In this document: positions 25,992 to 33,852 of the stretch, piece after piece
Position numbering within the stretch: position 1 is the stretch's first letter
Layout: every line of letters begins with the position of its first letter
Assembly: GCA_003243975.1 (NCBI GenBank)
Contig: QHBJ01000025.1
Span: forward strand, 1-64,000
DNA: 64,000 bases
Origin: Candidatus Meridianibacter frigidus
Lineage (GTDB): Bacteria; Vulcanimicrobiota; Vulcanimicrobiia; Vulcanimicrobiales; Vulcanimicrobiaceae
Direction: 5' to 3'
The notes under the pieces: model-generated
The model's input: the letters and a program-made list of their open reading frames with translations, nothing else
Told to the model about the DNA's origin: nothing
Databases searched by the model: none
Translations under genes and position numbers: made by a program

Positions 25992-27408
25992 GAGAGGCGG
26001 ATGATATCAGCGGCAAGCGCACGCGTACGCAGGTTCCCCCGCCGGTGCGCCGCTCCGCCTCGAGCGTTCCCCCGTGGAGCCGGGCGATGCTACGCGCGAT
26101 GGCCAGGCCCAGTCCCGTGCCCGGCACCGCCCGGCTGCGGGATTTGTCCGCGCGATAAAAGCGCTCGAAGATATGCGGTATCTCGTCGGTTTCGATGCCG
26201 CACCCCGTATCGAGCACTTCGACGACGGCGTCTTGGGAAGCGCGCCGGACCTGAACATCGATGCCGCCGCGATCGGTAAATTTAACGGCATTGTCCATCA
26301 AGTTGCCGATTAGATGCCGCAAGAGCGACGGGTTGCCGAGGACGATCGGAACATCTTGCTGCGCGTGCAAGCGAGCGTATAGGCCTTTCTCGCGGGCGCG
26401 CGGCTCCGCGCTGCGAACTGCATCCGCGGCGACCGTGCCGATAAAAACGGGTTCGAGCGGCAGATTGTCACCCGATTCCGCCTTCGCCAGCATCAGCATG
26501 CCGTTAATCATCTCGGCGAGCGCCGCGGTTTCGTTCACGATCACGCTCAAACTCTCGCTGCGGACTCGTTCGTCGGCATCGGCCCACCGATGAAGCATCT
26601 GAGCGTTTGCATTAATAGAAGTGAGCGGTGTTTTTAGCTCGTGCGATGCATCGGAAATAAATTGACGTTCCCGCGCAAACGCTTCTTCCAGGCGCGCGAG
26701 CATTTCGTCGAAGGTTTGCGCCAGCTTTCCGATTTCGTCCTTGCGCCCTCGCCACTGCAACCGCCGGTTCAAGTGGTCGGAGCCGATTTCGCGCATAGCT
26801 AGCGTGAGTTCGTTGATGGGATTGATTGCAGCGGAAGCCAGAAGAAAAGACAGGCCGGCGACCGCAATGCTCGCAAGAACGATGATCGACGCGATTGTGC
26901 GCTGCGTCCGCTGAAATGTTTCGTTCAACTGATCGAGCGACTCCGCGACATGGATAACGAAGGTGCGTCCAGGACCATTGGAAACGAGGTGATCTTCAAT
27001 CAGATACCGGGCGCCCCCCAGCTCAGTAACGCGGTACTCCGTGTTATTCTTCGAAGTGAGACCCTTGTTGGGTGGGATGGTCAGACCACCGAGGTTCTCC
27101 GATTTTCCTTCGGGCTGCCCCTGCAGCGTGTCGAGCTGGACAACGGTCGTCGCAGATGCCCAATGGTTGAGATTCGCGGAGTTTGCAAGTTGCTGTTCGA
27201 CCGGGATGGATTCGTTGTAATCGCCTACGGGGTTTGCGGCTGGGCTGGCGGAGCGCACGATATCCTGCATCGTGCGGTCCAGCCGGCCGCGAGTGTTGTC
27301 GTACAGAATCCGCTGAAACGAGGCCGTAACGATGAAACCGGTAACGATGATCACTGAAAGAAGGAGCAGCAGGTACCAACCGGCGATGCGCCACTTGAGC
27401 GAATTCAT
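25960..27408 (-). CDS. Sensor histidine kinase (two TM, HAMP)
   Basis: 482 aa. TM1 at about 11-31, extracytoplasmic sensor of about 135 residues, TM2 at about 171-195, HAMP, then the H-box SHELKTPL with phospho-acceptor His256, N-box LMDNAVKF, and G-boxes GCGI and GTGLGLAI. It is seven bases downstream of an OmpR-type regulator, so the two form a pair. Input signal unknown; the sensor has no recognisable domain. Confidence 0.93.
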   Translation of the reverse strand: MNSLKWRIAGWYLLLLLSVIIVTGFIVTASFQRILYDNTRGRLDRTMQDIVRSASPAANPVGDYNESIPVEQQLANSANLNHWASATTVVQLDTLQGQPEGKSENLGGLTIPPNKGLTSKNNTEYRVTELGGARYLIEDHLVSNGPGRTFVIHVAESLDQLNETFQRTQRTIASIIVLASIAVAGLSFLLASAAINPINELTLAMREIGSDHLNRRLQWRGRKDEIGKLAQTFDEMLARLEEAFARERQFISDASHELKTPLTSINANAQMLHRWADADERVRSESLSVIVNETAALAEMINGMLMLAKAESGDNLPLEPVFIGTVAADAVRSAEPRAREKGLYARLHAQQDVPIVLGNPSLLRHLIGNLMDNAVKFTDRGGIDVQVRRASQDAVVEVLDTGCGIETDEIPHIFERFYRADKSRSRAVPGTGLGLAIARSIARLHGGTLEAERRTGGGTCVRVRLPLISSASHAPTNTSAVQ

Positions 27409-27414
27409 CGCCCG

Positions 27415-28095
27415 CTAATCCTTGATGGTGTAGCCCACGCCGCGCACGGTCGTGATTAGTTTGTCGTCGAATCCGTCATCGATCTTTCCGCGCAGGTAGC
27501 GGATGTAGACGTCGATGAGGTTCGAGTTACCTAGGAAGTCGCTGCCCCAAACGCCGTTGAAAAGCTCGTCGCGCGAATGCACTTTGTTGCGATGCAGCAA
27601 AAGGTACTCCAACAGCGAGTACTCCTTGGCCGTCAGCGAGATTGATTTACTGGAGCGCGTTACTTCGTGGCGGTCGCGGTCCATTACGAGATCTCCACAG
27701 CTCAAGAGGTTGCTGGCTGGGTGACGCTCGCGAAGCCGGGCGCGCACGCGCGCCAGCAACTCTTCGGTTGCAAACGGCTTCGTGAGGTAATCGTCGGCTC
27801 CCAGGTCCAGTCCGGCGACCCGATCGGAGACGCGGTCTTTGGCCGTTAGCATAATGATTGGAACGCGGCTCTTGGCTCGCACTCGCTTGCAGACTTCCGC
27901 GCCATCCATCCGGGGCAGCATCAAATCCAGAATAACGAGATCCGGCTCCTTGAGCGCGCGCTCGAGACCGCCCAGTCCATCGCGCGCCGATTCGACCGTA
28001 TATCCCTCGTGTTCGAGTTCGAGCTGCAGAACGCGGCTGATTGCGGCGTCATCCTCGATCACGAGCACGCGAAAGGGCCGCTCGCACTTCTCCAT
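27415..28095 (-). CDS. OmpR-family response regulator
   Basis: 226 aa: receiver domain with acidic pair EDD at 14-16, phospho-acceptor Asp57 in LVILDLML, Thr84 and Lys106 in YLTKPF; then a winged-helix DNA-binding domain (SLTAKEYSLLEYLLLHRNKV to GKIDDGFDDKLITTVRGVGYTI). Follows the anti-sigma candidate after six bases and precedes its kinase, so an ECF module and a two-component pair appear to share one transcript. Confidence 0.95.
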   Translation of the reverse strand: MEKCERPFRVLVIEDDAAISRVLQLELEHEGYTVESARDGLGGLERALKEPDLVILDLMLPRMDGAEVCKRVRAKSRVPIIMLTAKDRVSDRVAGLDLGADDYLTKPFATEELLARVRARLRERHPASNLLSCGDLVMDRDRHEVTRSSKSISLTAKEYSLLEYLLLHRNKVHSRDELFNGVWGSDFLGNSNLIDVYIRYLRGKIDDGFDDKLITTVRGVGYTIKD

Positions 28096-28101
28096 GCCGT
28101 T

Positions 28102-28485
28102 TTATTGGCGCGAGAAGTCTTTCTTCATACCGCTGGGGATTGGAGCGACATTAATATTGAGCATTCCGAGCCAGAAGGTCGCCCCGACGCCGAGTAGTAG
28201 CCAGAGCCAGGCATTCTCCGTGGCCAGCCCGCGCCACGCGCCGCCGCCGATGACGCCCAGAGTTGCCATGAAGGCCGGGCCTCCCCCGGCGACGATCAAA
28301 CCGCACAGCCAGACCAGCACCGCGCAAAGGCCGCCGATCATCCAAATTTCCCACGCCTTGAGCGCAAAGGCGGGACGGTAAATCGTCGCCGCCAAGATCG
28401 ATTCGCGCAAATCGCGCGGCGGCTCCTCAAGCGGCAGCGAGAAGAGCAGCCGGTCCAGATGATTGTCGTCAAATTCATGCTTCAT
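28102..28485 (-). CDS. Small membrane protein, candidate anti-sigma factor
   Basis: 127 aa. A cytosolic N-terminus (HLDRLLFSLPLEEPPRDLRESILA) is followed by about three membrane helices. The start overlaps the ECF sigma stop by four bases, the usual place for an anti-sigma factor. It lacks the zinc-binding HxxxCxxC of ZAS anti-sigmas, so the assignment comes from context and topology only. Confidence 0.55.
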   Translation of the reverse strand: MKHEFDDNHLDRLLFSLPLEEPPRDLRESILAATIYRPAFALKAWEIWMIGGLCAVLVWLCGLIVAGGGPAFMATLGVIGGGAWRGLATENAWLWLLLGVGATFWLGMLNINVAPIPSGMKKDFSRQ

Positions 28486-29045
28486 TGTTCTGCCTCAACG
28501 GTTTGTTCGGTCAGCATCTTTCGCAGTTGTTCCTTGGCGCGAAATAGGTGCGTCTTGACCGTGCCCATGGGAATGTTCAGCACGCGCGCGATCTCTTCAT
28601 ATTGTTTTCCCTGCAGATGGTAGAGTGTAATCGCGGTTCGATACTTTTCGGGCAGGGCGTCGACTGCCGCTCGTAGCCGCCTCGCCTCGTCCTGCGCCAC
28701 GGCGGTTTCGGCGGGTCCAGGGCCCGAATCCGCCCGCTCGGGCAGCTCTTCGCTTGAGTAACGTTTGCGGCGGTTCAAACGGTCGCAGCACGCGTGGTAG
28801 GTGATCGAGAAGATCCAGGTCGAGAACTTCGCACCCGGCCGGAAGGTGCGCAGACTGCGATAGGCCTTGAAGAATGCCTCTTGCGCTATGTCGCGCGCCT
28901 CCTCTGGATCATGCATGGTGCGGTACGCAAGATGGTAGACCGAGCGGTCGTAGCGTTCGACGAGCGTCGCAAATGCGTCGGGCTTGCCGTGCAGCGTGGA
29001 TTGAACCAGTTCGTCGTCTTGAGGTGGGGCCGGCGAGCGAATCAC
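28482..29045 (-). CDS. ECF-type RNA polymerase sigma factor
   Basis: 187 aa. Region 2 is FATLVERYDRSVYHLAYR to EARDIAQEAFFKAYRSL, with FSTWIFSITYHACCDRLNRRKR; region 4 is LPEKYRTAITLYHLQGKQYEEIA followed by the recognition helix IPMGTVKTHLFRAKEQLR. GTG 29045 is chosen: GGAGG stands five bases before it, whereas longer reading frames have no ribosome binding site. It directs transcription of envelope- or stress-type regulons, probably under control of the membrane protein encoded next. Confidence 0.9.
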   Translation of the reverse strand: MIRSPAPPQDDELVQSTLHGKPDAFATLVERYDRSVYHLAYRTMHDPEEARDIAQEAFFKAYRSLRTFRPGAKFSTWIFSITYHACCDRLNRRKRYSSEELPERADSGPGPAETAVAQDEARRLRAAVDALPEKYRTAITLYHLQGKQYEEIARVLNIPMGTVKTHLFRAKEQLRKMLTEQTVEAEQ

Positions 29046-29315
29046 CGGCGCCTCCAACAGCGCAGCGGCCACACTCCATGTACGCGCGCGCGAGACCGGT
29101 GTTTCATTGAAACAACTTCGGGCCGAGGCCGTACGTGAAACAGCTACCCTCACCGGAGACAAACATGGTACTCAGCAACGCCCACCGGCGCTTCGGCCGG
29201 ACGACACTACCGCAAGACGAGACATTTGAGGATCCTCTCGCCGGGGGGGTTCGCACAACCTTCGCCGGGTGGGGACCCAGCATCTAATGCGCACCACCAA
29301 GTGGAGTACATCCTC
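29046..29315. other. Divergent intergenic region between the sigma factor and a membrane protein
   Basis: 270 bases without a supported gene. It contains the small palindrome GTTTCATTGAAAC (about 29100-29112) and a second GTGAAAC nearby, which could be part of an ECF-type or repressor site. I see no convincing -35/-10 pair on either strand. The weak open frames here have no coding character. Confidence 0.35.
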
Positions 29316-29936
29316 ATGACCGGACATGCCTCAGACGACTTCGTCGCGGCGCTAGCGGTAATGCTAATTTTCGGGGCACCGATCGCCGCTTACATTGTGC
29401 ACCGCGTTCTGGTGCATCAAGAACGTATCGAATATCTCCGCCGCGGAATGGTGCCACCGTTAAGTCGGCGCGAAGCGCGCCGCGCAGCGCGTGCTGGAAT
29501 GACGATGCCGCCCCCGCCCCCGAACTTTACGGCTGCCCCGCCCAGTTACGTGGACCCATCGATGATGTATGCGCGGGAAGCATTTTGGGCCGCCCAGGTG
29601 CAGCTGCGCAAAGGCATCACCCTCACGCTTATCGGATTGGCGATTCTTATTGGCTTATCGTTTATCAATATCGAAGCGGGGCATCCCGGGCCATGGCTGA
29701 TCGGCGGTTTGGTTCCGATGTTTGCCGGCATCGCGCAGATCATCATTGCCGTGCTTTCCGGTGCCCGGTTTGGCGCGCCGCAGGCTTTTAGCTCAAGTGC
29801 GCACCGCGACGACTACACACAACAAGTGAATCAGCCGCCGCCCTCCTCCGCCGCGTCCGCTGGCAGTCCGTTCGGGTTCCGTCCGGATCCGCGCGTACGG
29901 CCCATCGAGCCGCCGGGTGAAATTCGCCCGCAGTAG
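29316..29936 (+). CDS. Membrane protein of unknown function with proline-rich tail
   Basis: 206 aa. TM1 at about 10-28, a basic cytosolic stretch (SRREARRAARAG), a Pro-rich linker, then two close helices around LTLIGLAILIGLSFINIEAG and WLIGGLVPMFAGIAQIIIAV, and a disordered Pro/Ser/Arg tail. Topology resembles small DUF6249-type membrane proteins. It is divergent from the sigma factor, so it could belong to its regulon, but no promoter motif proves it. Ends at a strong hairpin. Confidence 0.65.
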   Translation: MTGHASDDFVAALAVMLIFGAPIAAYIVHRVLVHQERIEYLRRGMVPPLSRREARRAARAGMTMPPPPPNFTAAPPSYVDPSMMYAREAFWAAQVQLRKGITLTLIGLAILIGLSFINIEAGHPGPWLIGGLVPMFAGIAQIIIAVLSGARFGAPQAFSSSAHRDDYTQQVNQPPPSSAASAGSPFGFRPDPRVRPIEPPGEIRPQ

Positions 29937-29945
29937 CATAAAGCG

Positions 29946-29973
29946 AAGGGCCCCGGTTTTCACCGGGGCCCTT
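29946..29973 (+). terminator. Hairpin terminator after the membrane protein gene
   Basis: AAGGGCCCCGGT (29946-29957), loop TTTC, ACCGGGGCCCTT (29962-29973): a perfect 12-bp stem, nine bases after the stop. There is no long T run, so either it ends transcripts weakly or it acts with a bidirectional partner; it also faces the small gene on the minus strand. Confidence 0.6.
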
Positions 29974-30002
29974 GCCTAGTGGTTCACTCCGTTTTCGGGG
30001 CG

Positions 30003-30143
30003 TCACTTACAAGAAACCAGGGCAATTGCCCATCCAGCGGTAGTTCTCGTACGGACGAGATACCCGTCCGCGGTGCGGTCATAGACCTGATAGCCCGCTC
30101 TCAACGCGTCGGCTAGCGATTTAAAGACCATGAGACCTGCCAT
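30003..30143 (-). CDS. Small basic protein, 46 aa, unknown function
   Basis: A short ORF with an unusually good ribosome binding site (GGGGGG, eight bases before ATG 30143). The product contains MVFKSLADALRAGYQVYDR and YLVRTRTTAGWAIALV, a compact alpha/beta composition with an amphipathic helix and no signal peptide. The gap of 382 bases between flanking genes is otherwise empty. I do not recognise a named family, although the codon use and RBS suggest a real gene. Its upstream region shares an inverted repeat with the pyr operon leader. Confidence 0.6.
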   Translation of the reverse strand: MAGLMVFKSLADALRAGYQVYDRTADGYLVRTRTTAGWAIALVSCK

Positions 30144-30220
30144 ATTTGGACCCCCCTTTCTGTAATTTCACTTCTTTCTACTTACAATAACGCTCGATTG
30201 TGTCGCCCGGTTCACTATAT

Positions 30221-30261
30221 TGCGACAAAAGTTTTAACGTTTGGTTACCCTTTTTGTCGCA
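30221..30261. promoter_or_regulatory. 10-bp inverted repeat between the 46-aa gene and pyrK
   Basis: TGCGACAAAA (30221-30230) and TTTTGTCGCA (30252-30261) are exact reverse complements 21 bases apart. The left copy abuts TATATT (30216-30221). Located in a divergent region, 59 bases before pyrK, it may be a pair of binding sites for one regulator or a leader hairpin of the pyr operon. Confidence 0.45.
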
Positions 30262-30319
30262 GTGTGCGGCTTTTCTTTATGTTGAGGACCCGGGTGGCGA
30301 CGAAGAGAAACAACCGAGC

Positions 30320-31153
30320 ATGCCCCCGGATCAGTCCCAAGCATCAGTGCATCGCGCCGCAATTACCGACCGCACCGAACTTGCAAAGGGCGTAATCCTC
30401 CTGGGAATACACGCCCCGGAGTTGGTGCGCGTGACCAAACCGGGTCACTTTCTGCTGGCGATTCCGCCCTCCGGCGAGCGCTGTGCAACCGCGCTCGGCA
30501 TCTACGAAGCGCAAGCCGAGCGCGCTTCGATCCTGTTTTTCGTTTGCGGGTCAAGGACACGCGAACTGGCCGACCTGGCGGTCAGCGAATATCTCGAAGT
30601 CGCCGGGCCACTGGGGAACGGTTTCGACCTATCCGGCCAGCCAAAGAATGTTGCGATCGTCGCGGGCGGAGTTGGGATTGCATCCGTGCTCCTGCCTGCC
30701 CAACGGGTCGCAGAGTACGGGGGCCGCGTGCAGCTCTACTACGGCGCGCGCACGCAAGCGCTGCTGGTTGATGCGGAAAAGTTCGAGCGCTACGGATGCG
30801 TACTAAATCTGGCGACCGACGACGGCAGCTCTGGCTTCGACGGCTACGTTACCGAGCTTCTCGCGCAAACCGAAGAAGTTCCCGATCTTATTCTTGCCTG
30901 CGGCCCGACACCGATGCTGCACGCCGCTGCGAAAGTCGCTAGCCGCATGCGGGTGCGCGCGCAGCTGTCGCTGGAGGAAACCTTCGCGTGCGGCGTCGGT
31001 GCGTGCTGGGGATGCGTGGTTCCGATCAGCCGAGCGAGTGCGCAGGCTCCACGGTTTCCGATGCTGTCGACCGATGGAAGCCGCTCCGACTCCGTCTATG
31101 CGCGTGTGTGCAAAGAGGGACCCGTGTTCTGGGCCGACGAGTTGCGCTGGTGA
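30320..31153 (+). CDS. pyrK: Dihydroorotate dehydrogenase electron transfer subunit (PyrK)
   Basis: 277 aa ferredoxin-reductase-like subunit. FAD/NAD domain with VAGPLGNGFDL, VAGGVGIASVLLPAQ and LACGPTPMLHAAA; the C-terminal 2Fe-2S cluster ligands lie in EETFACGVGACWGCVVP. It accepts electrons from PyrD and passes them to NAD. ATG 30320 is the most natural start; upstream in-frame codons read through a region without coding character. Coupled to pyrD by GTGA overlap. Confidence 0.93.
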   Translation: MPPDQSQASVHRAAITDRTELAKGVILLGIHAPELVRVTKPGHFLLAIPPSGERCATALGIYEAQAERASILFFVCGSRTRELADLAVSEYLEVAGPLGNGFDLSGQPKNVAIVAGGVGIASVLLPAQRVAEYGGRVQLYYGARTQALLVDAEKFERYGCVLNLATDDGSSGFDGYVTELLAQTEEVPDLILACGPTPMLHAAAKVASRMRVRAQLSLEETFACGVGACWGCVVPISRASAQAPRFPMLSTDGSRSDSVYARVCKEGPVFWADELRW

Positions 31154-32115
31154 CCGTGCGCGCAGGCGCCGACCTATCGGTAGCGCTCGGAAGATTGCAC
31201 CTGCCGTTGCCTACCATCATGGGTAGCGGATGCTACGGTTCGGGTGAAGAGTACGCATCTTTCATCGATCTAGAAAATATCGGCGCGGTCGTACTCAAGA
31301 GCGTCACTCGGATGCCACGGCTGGGCAACCCCACGCCACGCTTAGTGCAAACCCCCTCCGGATTGCTCAACGCCATTGGCCTGCAGAATCCAGGCGTTGA
31401 ATGGTATTTGGAACACGAGGTCGGCAAGTTCTCCGAGCGTCCGTGTGCGATCATCGGCAGCGTCGCGGGCTTCTCGGTGGACGACTACGCGTACGTCACC
31501 CAGAGATTGGCGGCCCGCGATGAGATCGATGCGATAGAGATAAATATTTCCTGTCCGAACGTGGCCTCCGACGGCGAAACATTTGCGTGTGACCCGAAAT
31601 TGACGTCGCGCGTCGTCACGCTTGTACGTGATCTTACCGACAAGACCCTGATCGTCAAGCTGTCGCCGAACGTCACGGACATCGCGGGGATCGCGCGCGA
31701 AGCCGAAGCCGCAGGCGCCGACGCGCTGGCGGTGATAAACACCGTGCGCGGCATGGCGATCGACGTCGATGTGTGGCAGCCGCGCCTGGGCAACCGCACC
31801 GGCGGCCTGTCGGGTCCCGCCATCCGTCCCATTGCGGTGCTTGCGGTGTACGAGGTCGCGTGCGCGGTGAAAATTCCGATCATCGGACAGGGCGGCATCG
31901 AAACGACTACCGATGCACTGGAATTCTTTTTGGCCGGTGCGAGCGCAATCTCGATCGGCACGGCAAATTTTACCGACCCGCGCGTCCCCTTACAGATCGC
32001 GCATGGCCTGGAGCGCTATCTGCTAGGTCGTAAGCTCAATGCATTGCGCGACATTGTCGGCAAGGCCAACCATGGTTTCTCGGGGCCGCACCAATACGAA
32101 GGCGACCAAGGGTAA
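31150..32115 (+). CDS. pyrD: Dihydroorotate dehydrogenase, catalytic subunit type 1B (PyrD)
   Basis: 321 aa, FMN-binding TIM barrel. The GTG start at 31150 overlaps the pyrK stop. Motifs: GSGCYGSGEEY near the N-terminus, INISCPNV with the catalytic Cys of class 1 enzymes, KLSPNV, NTVRGMAIDV and GGIETTTDALEFFLAGASAISIGTA. With PyrK it oxidises dihydroorotate using NAD. The Tyr in GCYGSG replaces the usual Thr/Phe found in related enzymes. Confidence 0.93.
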   Translation: MTVRAGADLSVALGRLHLPLPTIMGSGCYGSGEEYASFIDLENIGAVVLKSVTRMPRLGNPTPRLVQTPSGLLNAIGLQNPGVEWYLEHEVGKFSERPCAIIGSVAGFSVDDYAYVTQRLAARDEIDAIEINISCPNVASDGETFACDPKLTSRVVTLVRDLTDKTLIVKLSPNVTDIAGIAREAEAAGADALAVINTVRGMAIDVDVWQPRLGNRTGGLSGPAIRPIAVLAVYEVACAVKIPIIGQGGIETTTDALEFFLAGASAISIGTANFTDPRVPLQIAHGLERYLLGRKLNALRDIVGKANHGFSGPHQYEGDQG

Positions 32116-32837
32116 TGGGCGCCCAGCTCATCGTTGCGCTGGATGTTCCACAGCTCGAGGAAGTCCGAAAACTCATTGACGACCTCTACGAGCTGGATCT
32201 GATTTTTAAGATCGGATTGGAAGGGCTCTACAGCCACGGCGAAGCGCTGTTGGAGTATCTACAGCAGCGTGACGTGCGTTACTTCGTCGATGCGAAGCTG
32301 CACGATATTCCGCGAACCGTTGCAGCCGGAGTGGCGGCTCTCGTGCGGCCGGGAGCACACATCATCAACGTTCATGCGCTGGGGGGGTCGGAGATGATGC
32401 GAGCGGCCGTCGAAGCAGCGCAAAATCGTGCCTCTGAGCTCGGCATTTCGGGGCCCCATATCTTTGCCGTCACCATTCTGACGAGCATTGCGCCCGAAGA
32501 ACTGCGCGAACTGGGCTTGCAAGGCGGCCCCGGCGAGAATGCGATTCGCCTGGCAGCGCTGGCTCGGGATGCCGGATGCAGCGGCGTCGTATGCAGTGCG
32601 CACGAAGTGCGCGATCTCAAGGCGTTCTTCGGGGCAGACTTCCTTACGCTCTGTCCGGGCATCCGACCGTCGCAGAGTCCACACGGTGATCAGAAGCGGG
32701 TTATGACGCCCAGCCAGGCCGTCGCGTCGGGCGCGGATTACCTAGTGGTCGGACGCCCGATCACGCGCGCGCAAGATTCCGCCGAAGCCACGCGAGCCAT
32801 CTTGCATGAAATGCAAGGAGCAGCTACGCGGTCGTGA
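32115..32837 (+). CDS. pyrF: Orotidine 5'-phosphate decarboxylase (PyrF)
   Basis: 240 aa. The catalytic cluster DAKLHDIPRTV (Asp-Lys-His-Asp) and the phosphate-binding ends CPGIRPS and VVGRPITRAQD are intact. It decarboxylates OMP to UMP. ATG overlaps the pyrD stop (TAATG) and its own stop overlaps pyrE, indicating a tightly coupled operon. Confidence 0.95.
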   Translation: MGAQLIVALDVPQLEEVRKLIDDLYELDLIFKIGLEGLYSHGEALLEYLQQRDVRYFVDAKLHDIPRTVAAGVAALVRPGAHIINVHALGGSEMMRAAVEAAQNRASELGISGPHIFAVTILTSIAPEELRELGLQGGPGENAIRLAALARDAGCSGVVCSAHEVRDLKAFFGADFLTLCPGIRPSQSPHGDQKRVMTPSQAVASGADYLVVGRPITRAQDSAEATRAILHEMQGAATRS

Positions 32838-33403
32838 GCTCAGCACTTGATTTGGCCTCCGAGCTCCGCGCGCGCGGCGCGCTGGTGGAGGGGCATTTCA
32901 AGCTTAGCTCGGGACGGCACAGCCACCAATTCGTGCAGAAGTTTCGCCTGCTGGAAGACCCCAAATTGGTCGAACTCGTTGCGTACGAAATCGCTGATGC
33001 CTTCCGCAGCGCGCAGCCCACCGTCGTCGTGAGCGCGGCGGTTGGCGGGATCATCCTGGGGTACGAAGTCGCGCGCTCGCTGTCCACCAGAGCAATCTTT
33101 GTTGAGAAAGAGAACGGCATACCGGTGCTGCGCCGCGGTTTCGAGCTTGGCCCGAAGGACCGCGCGTTGGTGGTAGAAGATGTGGTGACCACGGGTTTGT
33201 CGGTGCGCGAAGTGCTGAACGTCGTTCGTGCGCGGAACGCAGAGCTCGTAGGCGTCGGCATCATCGTGCAGCGCGAGCCCACATACTTCGGCGTGCGCAC
33301 CCACTCGCTGCTCGAGTTGCCGCTCGAATCGTTTGCCCAGCACGAATGCCCGCAATGCGCGAGGGGTGAGCCAATAACCGATCCGGGCTCTCGGCGCGCG
33401 TGA
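32834..33403 (+). CDS. pyrE: Orotate phosphoribosyltransferase (PyrE)
   Basis: 189 aa, GTG start. LSSGRHSHQFVQK resembles the orotate-binding loop, and the PRPP-binding motif is RALVVEDVVTTGLSV. Converts orotate plus PRPP to OMP, the step before PyrF. The C-terminus has two Cys pairs around HECPQCARGEP, not needed for catalysis, perhaps a metal-binding tail. Confidence 0.93.
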   Translation: MSSALDLASELRARGALVEGHFKLSSGRHSHQFVQKFRLLEDPKLVELVAYEIADAFRSAQPTVVVSAAVGGIILGYEVARSLSTRAIFVEKENGIPVLRRGFELGPKDRALVVEDVVTTGLSVREVLNVVRARNAELVGVGIIVQREPTYFGVRTHSLLELPLESFAQHECPQCARGEPITDPGSRRA

Positions 33404-33852
33404 TTCGCGCAGCCAAAAGAGAAGACCGGGCCTTCATCGAGCGGCTTGGAAAGTCAATGGTGATCGACAGCGTGCCAGCTTTTCGCCGCGCCACACCGCG
33501 GATGCTCGCGGCCGGCTTCGAACGGTTGCTCACATTCGTCGAGGACCAGCCGGGGCGGCAACTGATTGCCGAACGGGACGGACAACGCGTTGGCTTTCTC
33601 CTCGTTATCGACAGCATGCCGGACGAGATCACGCTTCTGCCGCAGGCCTTCGTCGCATTCATGGCCGTGGAGCCAAGCGCGCGCCGCCTGGGAATTGCGC
33701 GCGAATTGCTGGCGTCAGCCGAGGAGTACGCGCGCGAGCGCGGTTCCCCGTACATGGCGCTCATGGTGACGGAAGAGAACGACGCGGCGCGGAACCTTTA
33801 CCAAGCCGCGGGGTACTTTACCGAACGGCGACTTCTATGCAAAATACTGTAA
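33400..33852 (+). CDS. GNAT-family N-acetyltransferase
   Basis: 150 aa, GTG start overlapping the pyrE stop. The acetyl-CoA loop is AVEPSARRLGIARELL and the C-terminal segment ENDAARNLYQAAGYF is typical of RimI-like enzymes that modify amino groups of proteins or small molecules. Target unknown. Located between pyrE and the membrane transporter, and overlapping the latter by 16 bases. Confidence 0.85.
   Translation: MIRAAKREDRAFIERLGKSMVIDSVPAFRRATPRMLAAGFERLLTFVEDQPGRQLIAERDGQRVGFLLVIDSMPDEITLLPQAFVAFMAVEPSARRLGIARELLASAEEYARERGSPYMALMVTEENDAARNLYQAAGYFTERRLLCKIL

Noticed and set aside
29100-29112. GTTTCATTGAAAC as ECF autoregulatory site
   Set aside because: Short, with no paired -10 and no second site to compare; not enough to call.
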